Part shown: piece by piece, positions 16,531 to 24,916 of the stretch
Position numbering within the stretch: position 1 is the first letter of the stretch
Layout: each line of letters begins with the position of its first letter
Assembly (NCBI GenBank): GCA_002347265.1
Contig: DDYB01000011.1
Coordinates: 1-64,000, forward strand
Direction of reading: 5' to 3'
Source of the DNA: Desulfobacteraceae bacterium UBA2245
GTDB taxonomy: Bacteria > Desulfobacterota > Desulfobacteria > Desulfobacterales > UBA2245
DNA: 64,000 nt
Notes under the pieces: model-generated
Told to the model about the DNA's origin: nothing
Database searches by the model: none
What the model saw: the letters and a program-made list of their open reading frames with translations, nothing else
Position numbers and translations under genes: made by a program

Positions 16531-17188
16531 GCGGCGCCCTTCCACCGCCCGGCGGTCCCGGTGTTTCAGGTCGGACGCTTGCTGTCCTGGCTTGGATATC
16601 TTCGTGGTTCACCGTTCTTTTATTCTGGGTGGACATTGTGGACTTTGTGGACTTTGTGGTGAATCCCGCTCCCCGCGAGTTGTATGATTAAAATCAAAAA
16701 TATTAATTAAAATAAAGACTTCATTCCTTTTTTCTTCGTGTCCTTCGTGGTGAAGCGGTGCTTGTTTTTCAACACCCTGTTAGAGACAGTTCAATTGGTT
16801 TTTATCTCTTTTTTAGAGATGATAATCCGATTGTGCTCTGGAGATCCATGGCGAAAAACCGATTGCCGCCCCACCCTTCAGGTGTAACGGTCAATAACCT
16901 TCCGAGCGGTTCATCCGCCCGGGCTGCCGCAAATCAAGCCGCGGCGGAAAGAAGTGCCTTCAGGCAGACCTTTCCCGGTTGCGCTTCCGAAATATGTTTA
17001 CAGAAATCAGGCTTCAGTTTTAAAATAAGTCACAAGGCCGTTAAAGATAAAAAATCAAAAACACATCCGCTTTGACTCGTGCAAATAGCGGGTGATCCGC
17101 AGGGGCTTCTGTTGACACACAACAGGTCCTGCCATCTCGTTTTTAACAATCCTGCACCTCGCGACCATATAATGAAAGGAGACTGGCG
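16531..17188. repeat. Gene-free region: reverse array, MITE tip, operator copy
   Basis: A reverse 9-bp array with GTGGACTTT units spans 16600-16757. The right tip of a MITE (TTGTTTTTCAACACCCTGTTA) lies at 16762-16782. It is fused to a copy of the ATPase operator region (16780-16820). Positions 16821-17188 show no convincing gene; the last 130 bp should hold the cytochrome-c peroxidase promoter. Confidence 0.85.
16780..16820 (+). promoter_or_regulatory. Orphan copy of the palindromic operator region
   Basis: Matches 11348-11387 over about 40 bp with few changes: TAGAGA, then TTCAATTGGTTTTTATCTCT and the full second palindrome (16803-16820). No DUF4143 gene remains beside it; a MITE tip adjoins where the gene would be. 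Confidence 0.7.
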
Positions 17189-18508
17189 ATGCGTTTTCAT
17201 GAGCGGGTTTTGACAATTCTGTGCGCTCTGGTCCTGTGTTCCGCCGGATGTACCCTGCCCAACAACCCTCAAGAGGCCGAAAATCAACCTGCGGTCCAGG
17301 TGCAGCTTCCCAGGGCTTCAGGGGATCATCAAGTGTTGAGCCTTCTGGAAGATCCCGAGCTCCAGAACATGGGTGAAAAGATCTTTTTTGACAACACCCT
17401 GTCCGACCCCCCGGGCGTGTCCTGCTCCACATGTCATGATGCCGTGGCGGGCTGGGGGGGACCTGACAGCGCTGTTAACCTGGCAGGCAATATCTATCCG
17501 GGCGCCGTACCCACCCGTTTCGGCAACCGCAAACCCAGCAGCGCGGCCTATGCCACCTACGCGCCGATTTTACACACCGAACTGGAAGAGGATGACGTGC
17601 TTTTTGTGGGCGGGAATTTCTGGGACGGCCGGGCCACGGGACAGATTCTGGGAAATCCGGCGGCGGATCAGGCCCAGCAGCCGTTCTTGAACCCGGTGGA
17701 GCACAACCTGAAAGATGCCGCACATGTCGTGGCGTGTGTCGAAAAAAGTGCTTACGCCGGAGAATTTGCAGAACTGTGCAAACGTTTGGGACTGGACAAG
17801 ACCCTGGACGCACCAACTCAAATTCAACTCAAATTCGGCTATATCGGGCTTGCCCTGGCAGCCTTTGAACAATCCGGCAAGGTCAATGCATTTACGAGCA
17901 AATACGATGCCTATCTGCGCGGCAGGGCGAGTTTGACCGCTTCGGAGCAGAGAGGACTGGAACTTTTTGAAAACAAGGGCAAGTGCGCGGATTGTCATCC
18001 AAGCAGCCTTGGCCCCGATGGGGAGCTTCCGCTTTTTACGGACTTTACCTACGACAATCTGGGAATCCCCGCCAACCCGGACAATCCGTGGTATCGCATG
18101 CCTCCGGACATCAATCCGCTGGGCAGGAACTGGATCGATGAAGGGCTGGGCGGCTTTTTAAAAACCCAGCCGCAATATGCCGCGTATGTTAAAGACAACC
18201 TGGGCAAGCACCGCGTTCCGACTCTTCGCAACGTCGACAAACGACCGGATGCGCAATTCGAGAAGCGTTACGGTCACAATGGTTATTTTCCCGATCTGGC
18301 ATCCATCACTCACTTCTACAACACCCGGGATGTCAAGCCTTTCATTAAGCATGTCGGGGGCCTGGATGCCCAGGGAAATTGGCCTCAGCCGGAAGTGGCG
18401 GATAACGTCAACACGGATGAAATGGGCGATTTAAAACTGACAGAGCAGGAAGAGAACGATATTTTAGCCTTTTTAAAAACCCTGAACGATGGTTTTGAGG
18501 CGAGGTGA
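17189..18508 (+). CDS. Di-heme cytochrome-c peroxidase family lipoprotein
   Basis: Periplasmic CcpA/MauG-type di-heme protein of 439 aa. It has two c-type heme sites, CSTCH (about residue 79) in the N-terminal domain and CADCH (about 267) in the C-terminal domain. The N-terminus has a short hydrophobic signal followed by SAGC, a plausible though not ideal lipobox, so it may be membrane-anchored. Family segments such as GNRKPSSAAYA and FWDGRATGQ are visible. The protein is longer than classic 320-aa peroxidases, with inserts around residues 280-330. AGGAG lies 7 nt before the ATG. It would reduce peroxide using periplasmic electrons, a common oxygen-defence gene in anaerobes. A terminator follows at 18579. 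Confidence 0.92.
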   Translation: MRFHERVLTILCALVLCSAGCTLPNNPQEAENQPAVQVQLPRASGDHQVLSLLEDPELQNMGEKIFFDNTLSDPPGVSCSTCHDAVAGWGGPDSAVNLAGNIYPGAVPTRFGNRKPSSAAYATYAPILHTELEEDDVLFVGGNFWDGRATGQILGNPAADQAQQPFLNPVEHNLKDAAHVVACVEKSAYAGEFAELCKRLGLDKTLDAPTQIQLKFGYIGLALAAFEQSGKVNAFTSKYDAYLRGRASLTASEQRGLELFENKGKCADCHPSSLGPDGELPLFTDFTYDNLGIPANPDNPWYRMPPDINPLGRNWIDEGLGGFLKTQPQYAAYVKDNLGKHRVPTLRNVDKRPDAQFEKRYGHNGYFPDLASITHFYNTRDVKPFIKHVGGLDAQGNWPQPEVADNVNTDEMGDLKLTEQEENDILAFLKTLNDGFEAR

Positions 18509-18578
18509 AGCCGGGTTTTCGACATCGCTTTGTGCTCGTTTTAGGACGCCGTTCAATCGTTCGTTCGGGCAGCGACAT

Positions 18579-18631
18579 GGGGGCACTCTCCTTTTCTGAC
18601 TCCCGTCCGCGAGAGGGCCCCCGGTTTTTTT
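18579..18631 (+). terminator. Rho-independent terminator after the peroxidase gene
   Basis: Arms GGGGGCACTCTC (18579-18590) and GAGAGGGCCCCC (18611-18622) pair with one mismatch, followed by GG and a run of seven T. Confidence 0.75.
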
Positions 18632-18734
18632 ATTCCCGAGCGCATGTCGGCTCCTATGCCCAGTCACCTTGGGTCTCCCAAGTTCCCCGGCGCAGCTTTC
18701 CGCGCACGCCCTTCGCAATCACCCGGCGTACTTC

Positions 18735-18945
18735 GTGGTGAGTCACCTCTTTTTATTCATCGTGTCCTGAGCGGTTCACCATTCTTTTATTCATCGTGGA
18801 CATTGTGGACATCGTGGACTTTGTGGACTTCGTGGACTTTGTGGACTTCGTGGTGAAGCACTTTTCTTCAATCTTCGTGTTCTCTGTGATCTTCGTGGTT
18901 TAAGCTCTTTATTCTTTGTGGACTTTGTGGTGAAGCACTTCTTGT
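18735..18945 (-). repeat. 9-bp-period array, reverse orientation, with GTGGACNTN tandem
   Basis: A clear 9-bp tandem lies at 18796-18858: GTGGACATT, GTGGACATC, GTGGACTTT, GTGGACTTC and repeats. TTCGTG-type blocks surround it, and a vestige of a MITE tip (TTCTTGTTTTTCAGC) closes it near 18944. The interval 18632-18997 has no gene. Confidence 0.88.
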
Positions 18946-18997
18946 TTTTCAGCGGTCTTAAACCGATGCGGCGGGTTTAGGGTCAGGACTTCGAAGC

Positions 18998-20776
18998 TCA
19001 ATCCGGGGAGCTCGTTTTTGCCAGGTCCAGAACGGCCCGCACCTGTTTTTCCACCGGCTCAAAGGACCGGGCGTCCATTTTCTGATCGCACATGCGTTCG
19101 AGAGCCTCGAAGGCCGAGCGCAGGATCCGCTCGCCGCCGGCGCCCATCCGCACCCGGAACTGAAACAGGAAAAAGCTCAGCAGCAAAACGATGCCGAAGG
19201 TCAGAAACGCGTGAAGGAAAAAAGCGGATGACAGATAGTTGGCTGAAAAATATTCCCGGACCGTGATCCATCCGGCGTGGCAGAGAATCGCCAGAACCGG
19301 AAGGTTGAACAGGATCTGGGAGAATACCCCGCTCAATCTCACGGAAGCGCTTTCCACCGCATCTTCCAGGGCCTCCTTCCAGAGCTGGTCCATTTCCTCC
19401 TCAAAGGCGTTTTCCTCGGGCAGCACGTTGCCGGTTTCCGTGATTCGCGGGTCGAATCGCGCCGCGGTCAGGGCGTCGGCGATATCCGGCCATCTCCGGT
19501 TGACCGCCGTGCGATAGGCCCGGAACGCCAGATCGATTCTGCGGCCGCTTCGCATGCCTTCAAGGGCCCGGCTCGAATCCTTGTAATGCACGAACGAGGA
19601 GATCGCGCCCCAGGCCTGGCGCAGGGGATTTCCGAACCGGAGCATCGAGGCGATTCCCGTTCCGAAGAGCAGAATCCGGCTCCACACGGCGATCATCCAC
19701 CCCACGGGACCCAGCCAGCGCTGGGAAAGCCGCTGGTATAGCATCAGGTTGACTGCCGGATGCCGGCCCCGGTCCCGCTGAATTTCCATCAGGGCCGCTC
19801 GAAGGGCTTCCTCCCGGACCTTTTGAATTTCCCCCCCGACCTTCTCCAGCAGAGGAAGATCCTTTTCAGCCTGGGCGCGCACGGCCTCGCAGACGCCGTC
19901 TCTGAGGCTGCGGGCGTTTTCAATCCGCCGGTCGACCACGAAACCGCCCTGATTGAACGCGCCGAATATCATGTTGTGAAGCTGATCGAATTCATCAAAA
20001 TCGTGCCGGGGTCCCGCGTCCGGTTCCCAGGCCGGGTCCTTGAGGCGGCTTCGTGCGCTGGTGCAGAGAATCCGGCTGACCGGCTTTTCCCAGGCATGGT
20101 GAATGAAGTCTGAAAATTCGGGAAGAATCCGCCCTTTGAGCTCGGTTTCGTCCAGACGGTCGCATTTGTTGATCACAACGATCAGGGACTCGCCGCTGAA
20201 CTGTTGAACAAAGGGCTGAAAAAAATCCACCGTATCCCTTCTTCGGGGATTTTCCGCGTTGAACACGCAGATCAGAATATCGGAAAGCTCGATGGCTTTG
20301 GAGACCAGGGCGACATGATCTTTTTCATGAATGCTGTCGATGTCCGGCGTGTCCACCAGAATGACGCCGGACAGGGCCGCGGCGGCCGGGCTCGTGCGGA
20401 TCCGGACGGAACCGGCCTCCGGAAAACCCGAAATGAAGTCCGCGTCCGAACGGTCTTTGCAGAAAACGATCAGCGATTCGGTGGTGGGACGATGAACTCC
20501 GGTTTCGGACAAATCGTCCACTCCGGCCAGGGCGTTGAGCAGGGTGGATTTTCCCGACCCGCAGGCCCCGATGATGGATACGGTCAGCTTGCGGTCAAAA
20601 CGCCGGGCCGTCTGATCGATCCGGTCCACGCTTCGAAGGCACTGGGTTTTCAAAGCCGCCGAAGGCCGCCAGAGGCCGGCGGATTCGAGGGATCGGCAGA
20701 GCGCCTGAAGGTCGTTTCTGAATCCTTCGATGACGCCGGCCGCCTGTATCTGAATGAGGTTCTGCGGGTCAGTCAT
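18998..20776 (-). CDS. Dynamin-like/Era-type GTPase with C-terminal membrane segments
   Basis: A 592-aa P-loop GTPase and second member of a two-gene unit. G1 is GACGSGKST (residues 70-78), a Thr-rich switch I follows, G3 is ILVDTPDID (Asp instead of the usual Gly of DxxG) and G4 is VVINKCDRLD. A long helical region (about 270-500) leads to two hydrophobic segments (about 500-520 and 525-550), then a short helical tail. This layout of GTPase head, helical stalk and C-terminal hairpin membrane anchor recalls bacterial dynamin-like proteins, but assignment is by architecture only. The ATG at 20776 overlaps the upstream GTPase gene by 8 bp; earlier in-frame codons lie inside that gene. Both genes are probably translated together and may form a hetero-oligomer. 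Confidence 0.85.
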   Translation of the reverse strand: MTDPQNLIQIQAAGVIEGFRNDLQALCRSLESAGLWRPSAALKTQCLRSVDRIDQTARRFDRKLTVSIIGACGSGKSTLLNALAGVDDLSETGVHRPTTESLIVFCKDRSDADFISGFPEAGSVRIRTSPAAAALSGVILVDTPDIDSIHEKDHVALVSKAIELSDILICVFNAENPRRRDTVDFFQPFVQQFSGESLIVVINKCDRLDETELKGRILPEFSDFIHHAWEKPVSRILCTSARSRLKDPAWEPDAGPRHDFDEFDQLHNMIFGAFNQGGFVVDRRIENARSLRDGVCEAVRAQAEKDLPLLEKVGGEIQKVREEALRAALMEIQRDRGRHPAVNLMLYQRLSQRWLGPVGWMIAVWSRILLFGTGIASMLRFGNPLRQAWGAISSFVHYKDSSRALEGMRSGRRIDLAFRAYRTAVNRRWPDIADALTAARFDPRITETGNVLPEENAFEEEMDQLWKEALEDAVESASVRLSGVFSQILFNLPVLAILCHAGWITVREYFSANYLSSAFFLHAFLTFGIVLLLSFFLFQFRVRMGAGGERILRSAFEALERMCDQKMDARSFEPVEKQVRAVLDLAKTSSPD

Positions 20777-22721
20777 GTTCAAGCACGCCTCTGCATTGTT
20801 CGATTCGGCGGTCCATGTCATGAATTCGAGTTCCGGCCGTTTCCAGAGTGCGCCGGGCCGCGGACAGCACCGGACCGGTGATCTGCTGTTCAAAAAGATC
20901 GTGAACGACCTGGAGCTTGCTGGAAAGCCAGCTTCGGGCCACGGGGCCGAGAATCTCCTCGAGCTGCCTGACATCCGCCTGTTTCAGGCCGCTGGTCGCC
21001 GGAATGGCGATCAGGGCATACAGATCCTGAAGCCCGAAAAGCCCGGCGAGCTTCACCTTGATGCCGGCCGCGCCCACCGGGTCTCCGGTGGAAAGCACAT
21101 AGGTGACGGCCGCCGTGGCGGGAAGCACATTGAGCAGGGCCGAAAAGGTCTGCCGGATCCTGGCGCCATAGCTCATTTTGCTGCGAAAGGAATGCGCCAT
21201 TTCCAGAAGCTCCTGGTCGATCCGGTCCGAGATGGCCGCAATCCGCTCCTTTTCGGCGACAATGGCCGACAGCGCCGATTGAAATCCCCTTTTGCGGATA
21301 TGTTCCTGCTCGGAAAAAAGCGCCGGATGCGCGTCCACGGCGATGCTCGACACCCCGTTTCCGCGCGCGGCCTCGGCCTTGAACATCCCCTCTCCACCGG
21401 AAGCGCGCATGGCCTGAATCTGATTCACGAGCGCGTTCAGGGCCGCATCCCGGTCCGGGCCGGATAAGACGATTTCCGATCCCACGGTCCACTGGTAGAG
21501 CCGGTTGGCGGCGGCGATCAACTCGTCTTCGAGATTCTGCATGAAATCCGGGGCCGCATCGGGCCTGTCCGCGGATCTGGAACCGAAGATCCTGCGAAAG
21601 CCCGAGACCGTGGCCTTGAACGGCCATTCCACGACGTTTCCGGTCTTGCGCATCGCCCGAATGTGGGCCGGTTCGGTATCCTGCCACAGCCGGACAAATC
21701 GCTTGAAAATGCGGTCCATGGGAAAATGCCGGAGCGCGTCGCGCACGCACCGTTCCTGAACCATCAACAGGGCTTTAGTGTAAAGGTCCAGGTGGTTCAG
21801 AGAGATTTTTCCCTGTTCGGATATCTCCCCGGCCTGCCGCAGAACGTCCCGCAGCATCGAAGAGGCCAGTTCCAGCCGCAGGCGGTTTCGGTCCAGGCCT
21901 CGAAGGGCGGCGTCAAAATCCGGATCATGTTCCCGCACCGGCCTGAGGGTCATGGGACGAAGACCCTCGGCCACGGCGTTGTCCTCGTCGGTCCGGTACA
22001 TTCCCAGAACGCACTGCCCGGCCATGTCGCCGTAAATGTTTCGCGCCACGGTCATCGCGTGGTTCAGGGCGTCGGATCCCGGCATGGACGAACCGGTCCG
22101 GTACACGAGGAAGCATTTTCGATTGCCCACCTCGGTGAGAATGGATGCGATGAAATCGGTGTTGTCCCGGTTGCTGTAGTTGGCGTTGGTAAAAATGTAG
22201 ATGAGAATGTCGGACACTTCCATGACCCGGCGGGCCGCTTCCCGGTTCGCGTATTCCCCTCTCGCGCCGGTGTCGAAATCAGGGGCGTCGAGAATCACCC
22301 ATCCGTCCGGGGCCTTGCTGCTGAAAGCATACAAAGGGTTTCCCGGAGTTTCGAGCTGGGCGGCATCTCTCAGGGGCTCTGGCCCCGCGCCGAAGAGATC
22401 GAAAAAGCCCTGAAAAAAAACGGCGGACATCAGGTCCTGCTGACAGGACATCAATGCCCGCCGGTTGATGCCGGCAAACCCGCCGGTCGGCGAGAGTTTT
22501 TCTCCGACCAGCGCGTTGAAAAGCGTGGACTTTCCCGAAGAACCGCCGCCGCATACGGTCGCAATCATGGGAAAATCCGCCGAAAACCGGGACAGCAGCC
22601 TGGCCTGAATGACGTGAATCCACGGATCCAGGTCCGCTCCCAGGCAAAGGGCGTCGTTGAGCGCGGGCCCGTCGAGCCGAAGGCCTTCCAGTGCCTGATT
22701 GAGGGCGGATTTTGAGTCCAT
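20769..22721 (-). CDS. Dynamin-like GTPase, first of a tandem pair
   Basis: A 650-aa protein. G1 is GGGSSGKST (residues 58-66), and G3 is VILDAPDFD, again with Asp in place of Gly. At the place where NKxD is expected the sequence reads CFLVYRTGSSM, so the guanine-specificity motif is missing. A hydrophobic region about residues 540-600 (VLPATAAVTYVL, then LFGLQDLYALIAIPA) suggests membrane association. The start at 22721 (MDSKSALN) is preferred; upstream codons to 22787 translate a MITE-like element. The gene overlaps its partner by 8 bp. The pairing of one canonical and one degenerate GTPase resembles paired bacterial dynamin-like proteins. Function is unknown. Confidence 0.83.
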   Translation of the reverse strand: MDSKSALNQALEGLRLDGPALNDALCLGADLDPWIHVIQARLLSRFSADFPMIATVCGGGSSGKSTLFNALVGEKLSPTGGFAGINRRALMSCQQDLMSAVFFQGFFDLFGAGPEPLRDAAQLETPGNPLYAFSSKAPDGWVILDAPDFDTGARGEYANREAARRVMEVSDILIYIFTNANYSNRDNTDFIASILTEVGNRKCFLVYRTGSSMPGSDALNHAMTVARNIYGDMAGQCVLGMYRTDEDNAVAEGLRPMTLRPVREHDPDFDAALRGLDRNRLRLELASSMLRDVLRQAGEISEQGKISLNHLDLYTKALLMVQERCVRDALRHFPMDRIFKRFVRLWQDTEPAHIRAMRKTGNVVEWPFKATVSGFRRIFGSRSADRPDAAPDFMQNLEDELIAAANRLYQWTVGSEIVLSGPDRDAALNALVNQIQAMRASGGEGMFKAEAARGNGVSSIAVDAHPALFSEQEHIRKRGFQSALSAIVAEKERIAAISDRIDQELLEMAHSFRSKMSYGARIRQTFSALLNVLPATAAVTYVLSTGDPVGAAGIKVKLAGLFGLQDLYALIAIPATSGLKQADVRQLEEILGPVARSWLSSKLQVVHDLFEQQITGPVLSAARRTLETAGTRIHDMDRRIEQCRGVLEHD

Positions 22722-22750
22722 GGATCTGTTTCCCGAAAGCGGATTCCGAT

Positions 22751-22899
22751 TAGCAGGCTGTTGAAAAACTGCGCCTGAGGCCGCCATTCAGCGTTGCACG
22801 GCTCTCGCCAATGCTCACATATGCTTGAATATGCTGCGCTTGTCGTATCGCCGCGCGCCTTGCCTGACGGCCTGATTCTTGTTTTTCAACACCCTGTTA
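22751..22899 (+). repeat. MITE-like element, complete copy
   Basis: 149 bp, both terminal inverted repeats intact, ending 29 bp upstream of the first GTPase start codon. The promoter of the GTPase pair must lie within, or be read across, this element. Confidence 0.92.
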
Positions 22900-22992
22900 G
22901 AACACCAGTTCAAATAAAATAGCCCTTTATCATCCGGCCCGCAAGGGCTTTTCCTGAAAATCCGCCGTTGATCCAGTTCCAGGACGCTTGGC

Positions 22993-23211
22993 TCAGTTCC
23001 GCGTCAGCGTGATCCGGAAGCCCTCCGCTCCCGCATCCTCGATGCTGGCGGACCAGTTCTTGCCCTGGGCGGAACGAACCACATTTTCCCTGGAAGCGTC
23101 CGCATCCACCAGAACAACGATCGGCCCGGCAGCGCCTTTTTTGATTTCATTCAGGGTCATCAGCACCGGCTGAGGACATGAAAGCCCTCGCGCATCAATG
23201 ATATTCGACAT
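22993..23211 (-). CDS. TusA/SirA-like sulfur-carrier protein
   Basis: A 72-aa TusA-superfamily protein with the signature Cys-Pro-x-Pro in ARGLSCPQPVLM (Cys13). TusA relatives carry persulfide (or possibly selenium) on this cysteine. The gene starts 9 bp after the end of a YedE-type transporter. This pairing is the typical YedE-YedF arrangement linked with selenium metabolism, although classic YedF proteins have an extra C-terminal domain that is absent here. The neighbour and a tRNA-Sec gene 9 kb away fit a sulfur or selenium delivery role. Confidence 0.88.
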   Translation of the reverse strand: MSNIIDARGLSCPQPVLMTLNEIKKGAAGPIVVLVDADASRENVVRSAQGKNWSASIEDAGAEGFRITLTRN

Positions 23212-23220
23212 GGTTCCCCC

Positions 23221-24312
23221 TTATCTCGTCTGATTTCTCATGGTAAAACCGATAAACACGCACACGACCAGTCCGATCAGAAGCGCGGCCGCTCCATGAG
23301 GGCCGATGCCGGCGGGAGAGCTGGCCAGACCGAAATTATGCGAGATGCCGGCGCCCGCGATCATGCCCAGAACAAAGACCGCCGCATCTCCGTCCCCCTC
23401 GCCGGCCAGAAAAAGCTGACGACCCGGACAGCCTCCGGCCAGCGCAAAGGCCAGGCCCGCCAGAACCATACCGCCGAAGTTCCAGACGCCCATGGTATGC
23501 GCCACGGGCTGGCCGGCAAATCCCGGATGAAACTGGCCGAGAATGAAATTGGTCGCAAATGCGGCGACCAGAAGCCCCAGGACGCCGGAGAAAAGATGCA
23601 TCTGCCTGAAAAGAATCAGATCCCGCAGGGCGCCCATGGTGCAGAACCGGCTCCGCTGGGCCAGGAATCCGATGAGAAGCCCGATGCCGAGCGACACGGC
23701 CAGGGACGCATGCTGGGACCCGGGTCCCTTGACGCTGTAAAACAGAACCCCGCTTTTGGGCTCGCCCTGAATCTGGGGAAAGGCCAGCATCAGAGCCAGA
23801 AAACCCAGACACATCAGGGGCATCATCCACCCGGCGGCGGCGTGGGTGGCTTGAGAGCGGCCCAGGTTGTAACCCTGTTTGAGAAAAAGAGTTCCAACCC
23901 ACACGCCCACAGCCAGACCGGCCAGACCGAAAATCGCGTTGCCGTCCCCGCCCGCCAGACGAAGCAGGGCCCTCCAGGGGCATCCCAGAAAAATCAGGGC
24001 CCCGATCATGGCAAAGACGCCCAGAATGAAGCGGACGATCGTCGCGGATCCTCCTCTGGGCTTAAATTCCTTGAAAATGTAGGCCGCAACCAGTGAGCCC
24101 AGTACAAATCCGATAATCTCAGGCCGCATGTACTGAACCACCTCAGCCCGGTGCAGGCCCAGCGCGCCGGCGATATCGCGCTCAAAACAGGCGACGCAGA
24201 CTCCCATGTTCGGCGGATTGCCGAGTTTCTGAAGCAGGGCCGCGAGAATTCCGATGATAACCCCGATGCCGACGATTCCCCATTGACTCGCAAAAAGGTT
24301 TTTTAACTTCAT
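23221..24312 (-). CDS. yedE: YedE/YeeE-type transporter, selenium-metabolism branch
   Basis: Integral membrane protein of 363 aa with about nine or ten hydrophobic segments. Conserved cysteine motifs typical of YeeE/YedE channels are visible: NPPNMGVCVACF (about residue 32), FLGCPWRALLRLAGGDG, RSRFCTMGALRDLILF and GGCPGRQLFLAGEGDGD. Related proteins import thiosulfate, and one branch co-occurs with selenium utilisation genes. The ATG at 24312 is chosen over 24384 because GGAGG lies close upstream and the protein starts with a charged residue before the first membrane span. The TusA-like gene follows after 9 bp. Substrate (selenium or sulfur compound) is inferred, not shown. Confidence 0.87.
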   Translation of the reverse strand: MKLKNLFASQWGIVGIGVIIGILAALLQKLGNPPNMGVCVACFERDIAGALGLHRAEVVQYMRPEIIGFVLGSLVAAYIFKEFKPRGGSATIVRFILGVFAMIGALIFLGCPWRALLRLAGGDGNAIFGLAGLAVGVWVGTLFLKQGYNLGRSQATHAAAGWMMPLMCLGFLALMLAFPQIQGEPKSGVLFYSVKGPGSQHASLAVSLGIGLLIGFLAQRSRFCTMGALRDLILFRQMHLFSGVLGLLVAAFATNFILGQFHPGFAGQPVAHTMGVWNFGGMVLAGLAFALAGGCPGRQLFLAGEGDGDAAVFVLGMIAGAGISHNFGLASSPAGIGPHGAAALLIGLVVCVFIGFTMRNQTR

Positions 24313-24498
24313 GGCCTCCTCCATTGTTCCGATGGAATTGTGAAATCTCGCACTCGATTTTCCGGTGCCCGGAACCCGTTGCATTCATGCCGGTTGGACG
24401 ACCGGTTTATAGTGGATCAAAGGCCAATCCGTATAGTAATTTCATCAATGATACAAATACATATTTCCGATTAAATCTTATGGGTATATTGAGGAATT

Positions 24499-24909
24499 CT
24501 ATGTCTGCTGATCAAGGACCTGAAGCCCGGACAGGGGTTTGATATCGACAATGGGGGTGCCGTCGCGCATGTCCAGTCCCCTGACGCGAATCCGGCAGCC
24601 GTCAACGGCCAGAACCTGAACAACACTCATGCCCAGGGGGTTGGGCCGGACCGGAGAGCAGGTGCTGAACACGCCGCGGGGGGCATTCCGGTGGGGCGGT
24701 TTCTGAATGAGAATGTCTTTCGTGAAGGGGGGGCTCTGGTGAAAAATAAAAAACACCAGAATCCGCTCTTCCGGAACGATGTCTTTCAGGCCCGGAGCAT
24801 AGGCCGGATCGATTTCAAGCCAGCCCTCGACATCCGATACGCTCCAGTGCCGGGGAAGGGTCCGGCTTTCCGTACGGACCACGCCGATGGGATGAAATTC
24901 GATCTTCAT
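24499..24909 (-). CDS. trmO: TrmO/TsaA-family tRNA methyltransferase-like protein
   Basis: SAM-dependent beta-barrel methyltransferase family whose E. coli member methylates N6-threonylcarbamoyl-adenosine in tRNA-Thr. Family motifs are visible: IGVVRTE at the N-terminus, then FIFHQSP and TCSPVRPNPLGMSVV. The protein is 136 aa, the short version lacking the C-terminal domain of E. coli TrmO (235 aa), so the same substrate is not certain. The ATG at 24909 is 7 bp after the RlmD-like gene; longer readings lie within that gene. Two neighbouring RNA methyltransferase genes suggest one transcript. Confidence 0.85.
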   Translation of the reverse strand: MKIEFHPIGVVRTESRTLPRHWSVSDVEGWLEIDPAYAPGLKDIVPEERILVFFIFHQSPPFTKDILIQKPPHRNAPRGVFSTCSPVRPNPLGMSVVQVLAVDGCRIRVRGLDMRDGTPIVDIKPLSGLQVLDQQT

Positions 24910-24916
24910 CACGCCC

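Noticed and set aside
16758..17075. Frame of 105 codons after the MITE tip at 16762
   Set aside because: It begins within repeat DNA and crosses the palindromic region. No ribosome site or known motif.
18735..18945. Possible CRISPR array
   Set aside because: The repeats are 9 bp, directly adjacent and without unique spacers, so this is tandem repetition. No cas genes are in the window.
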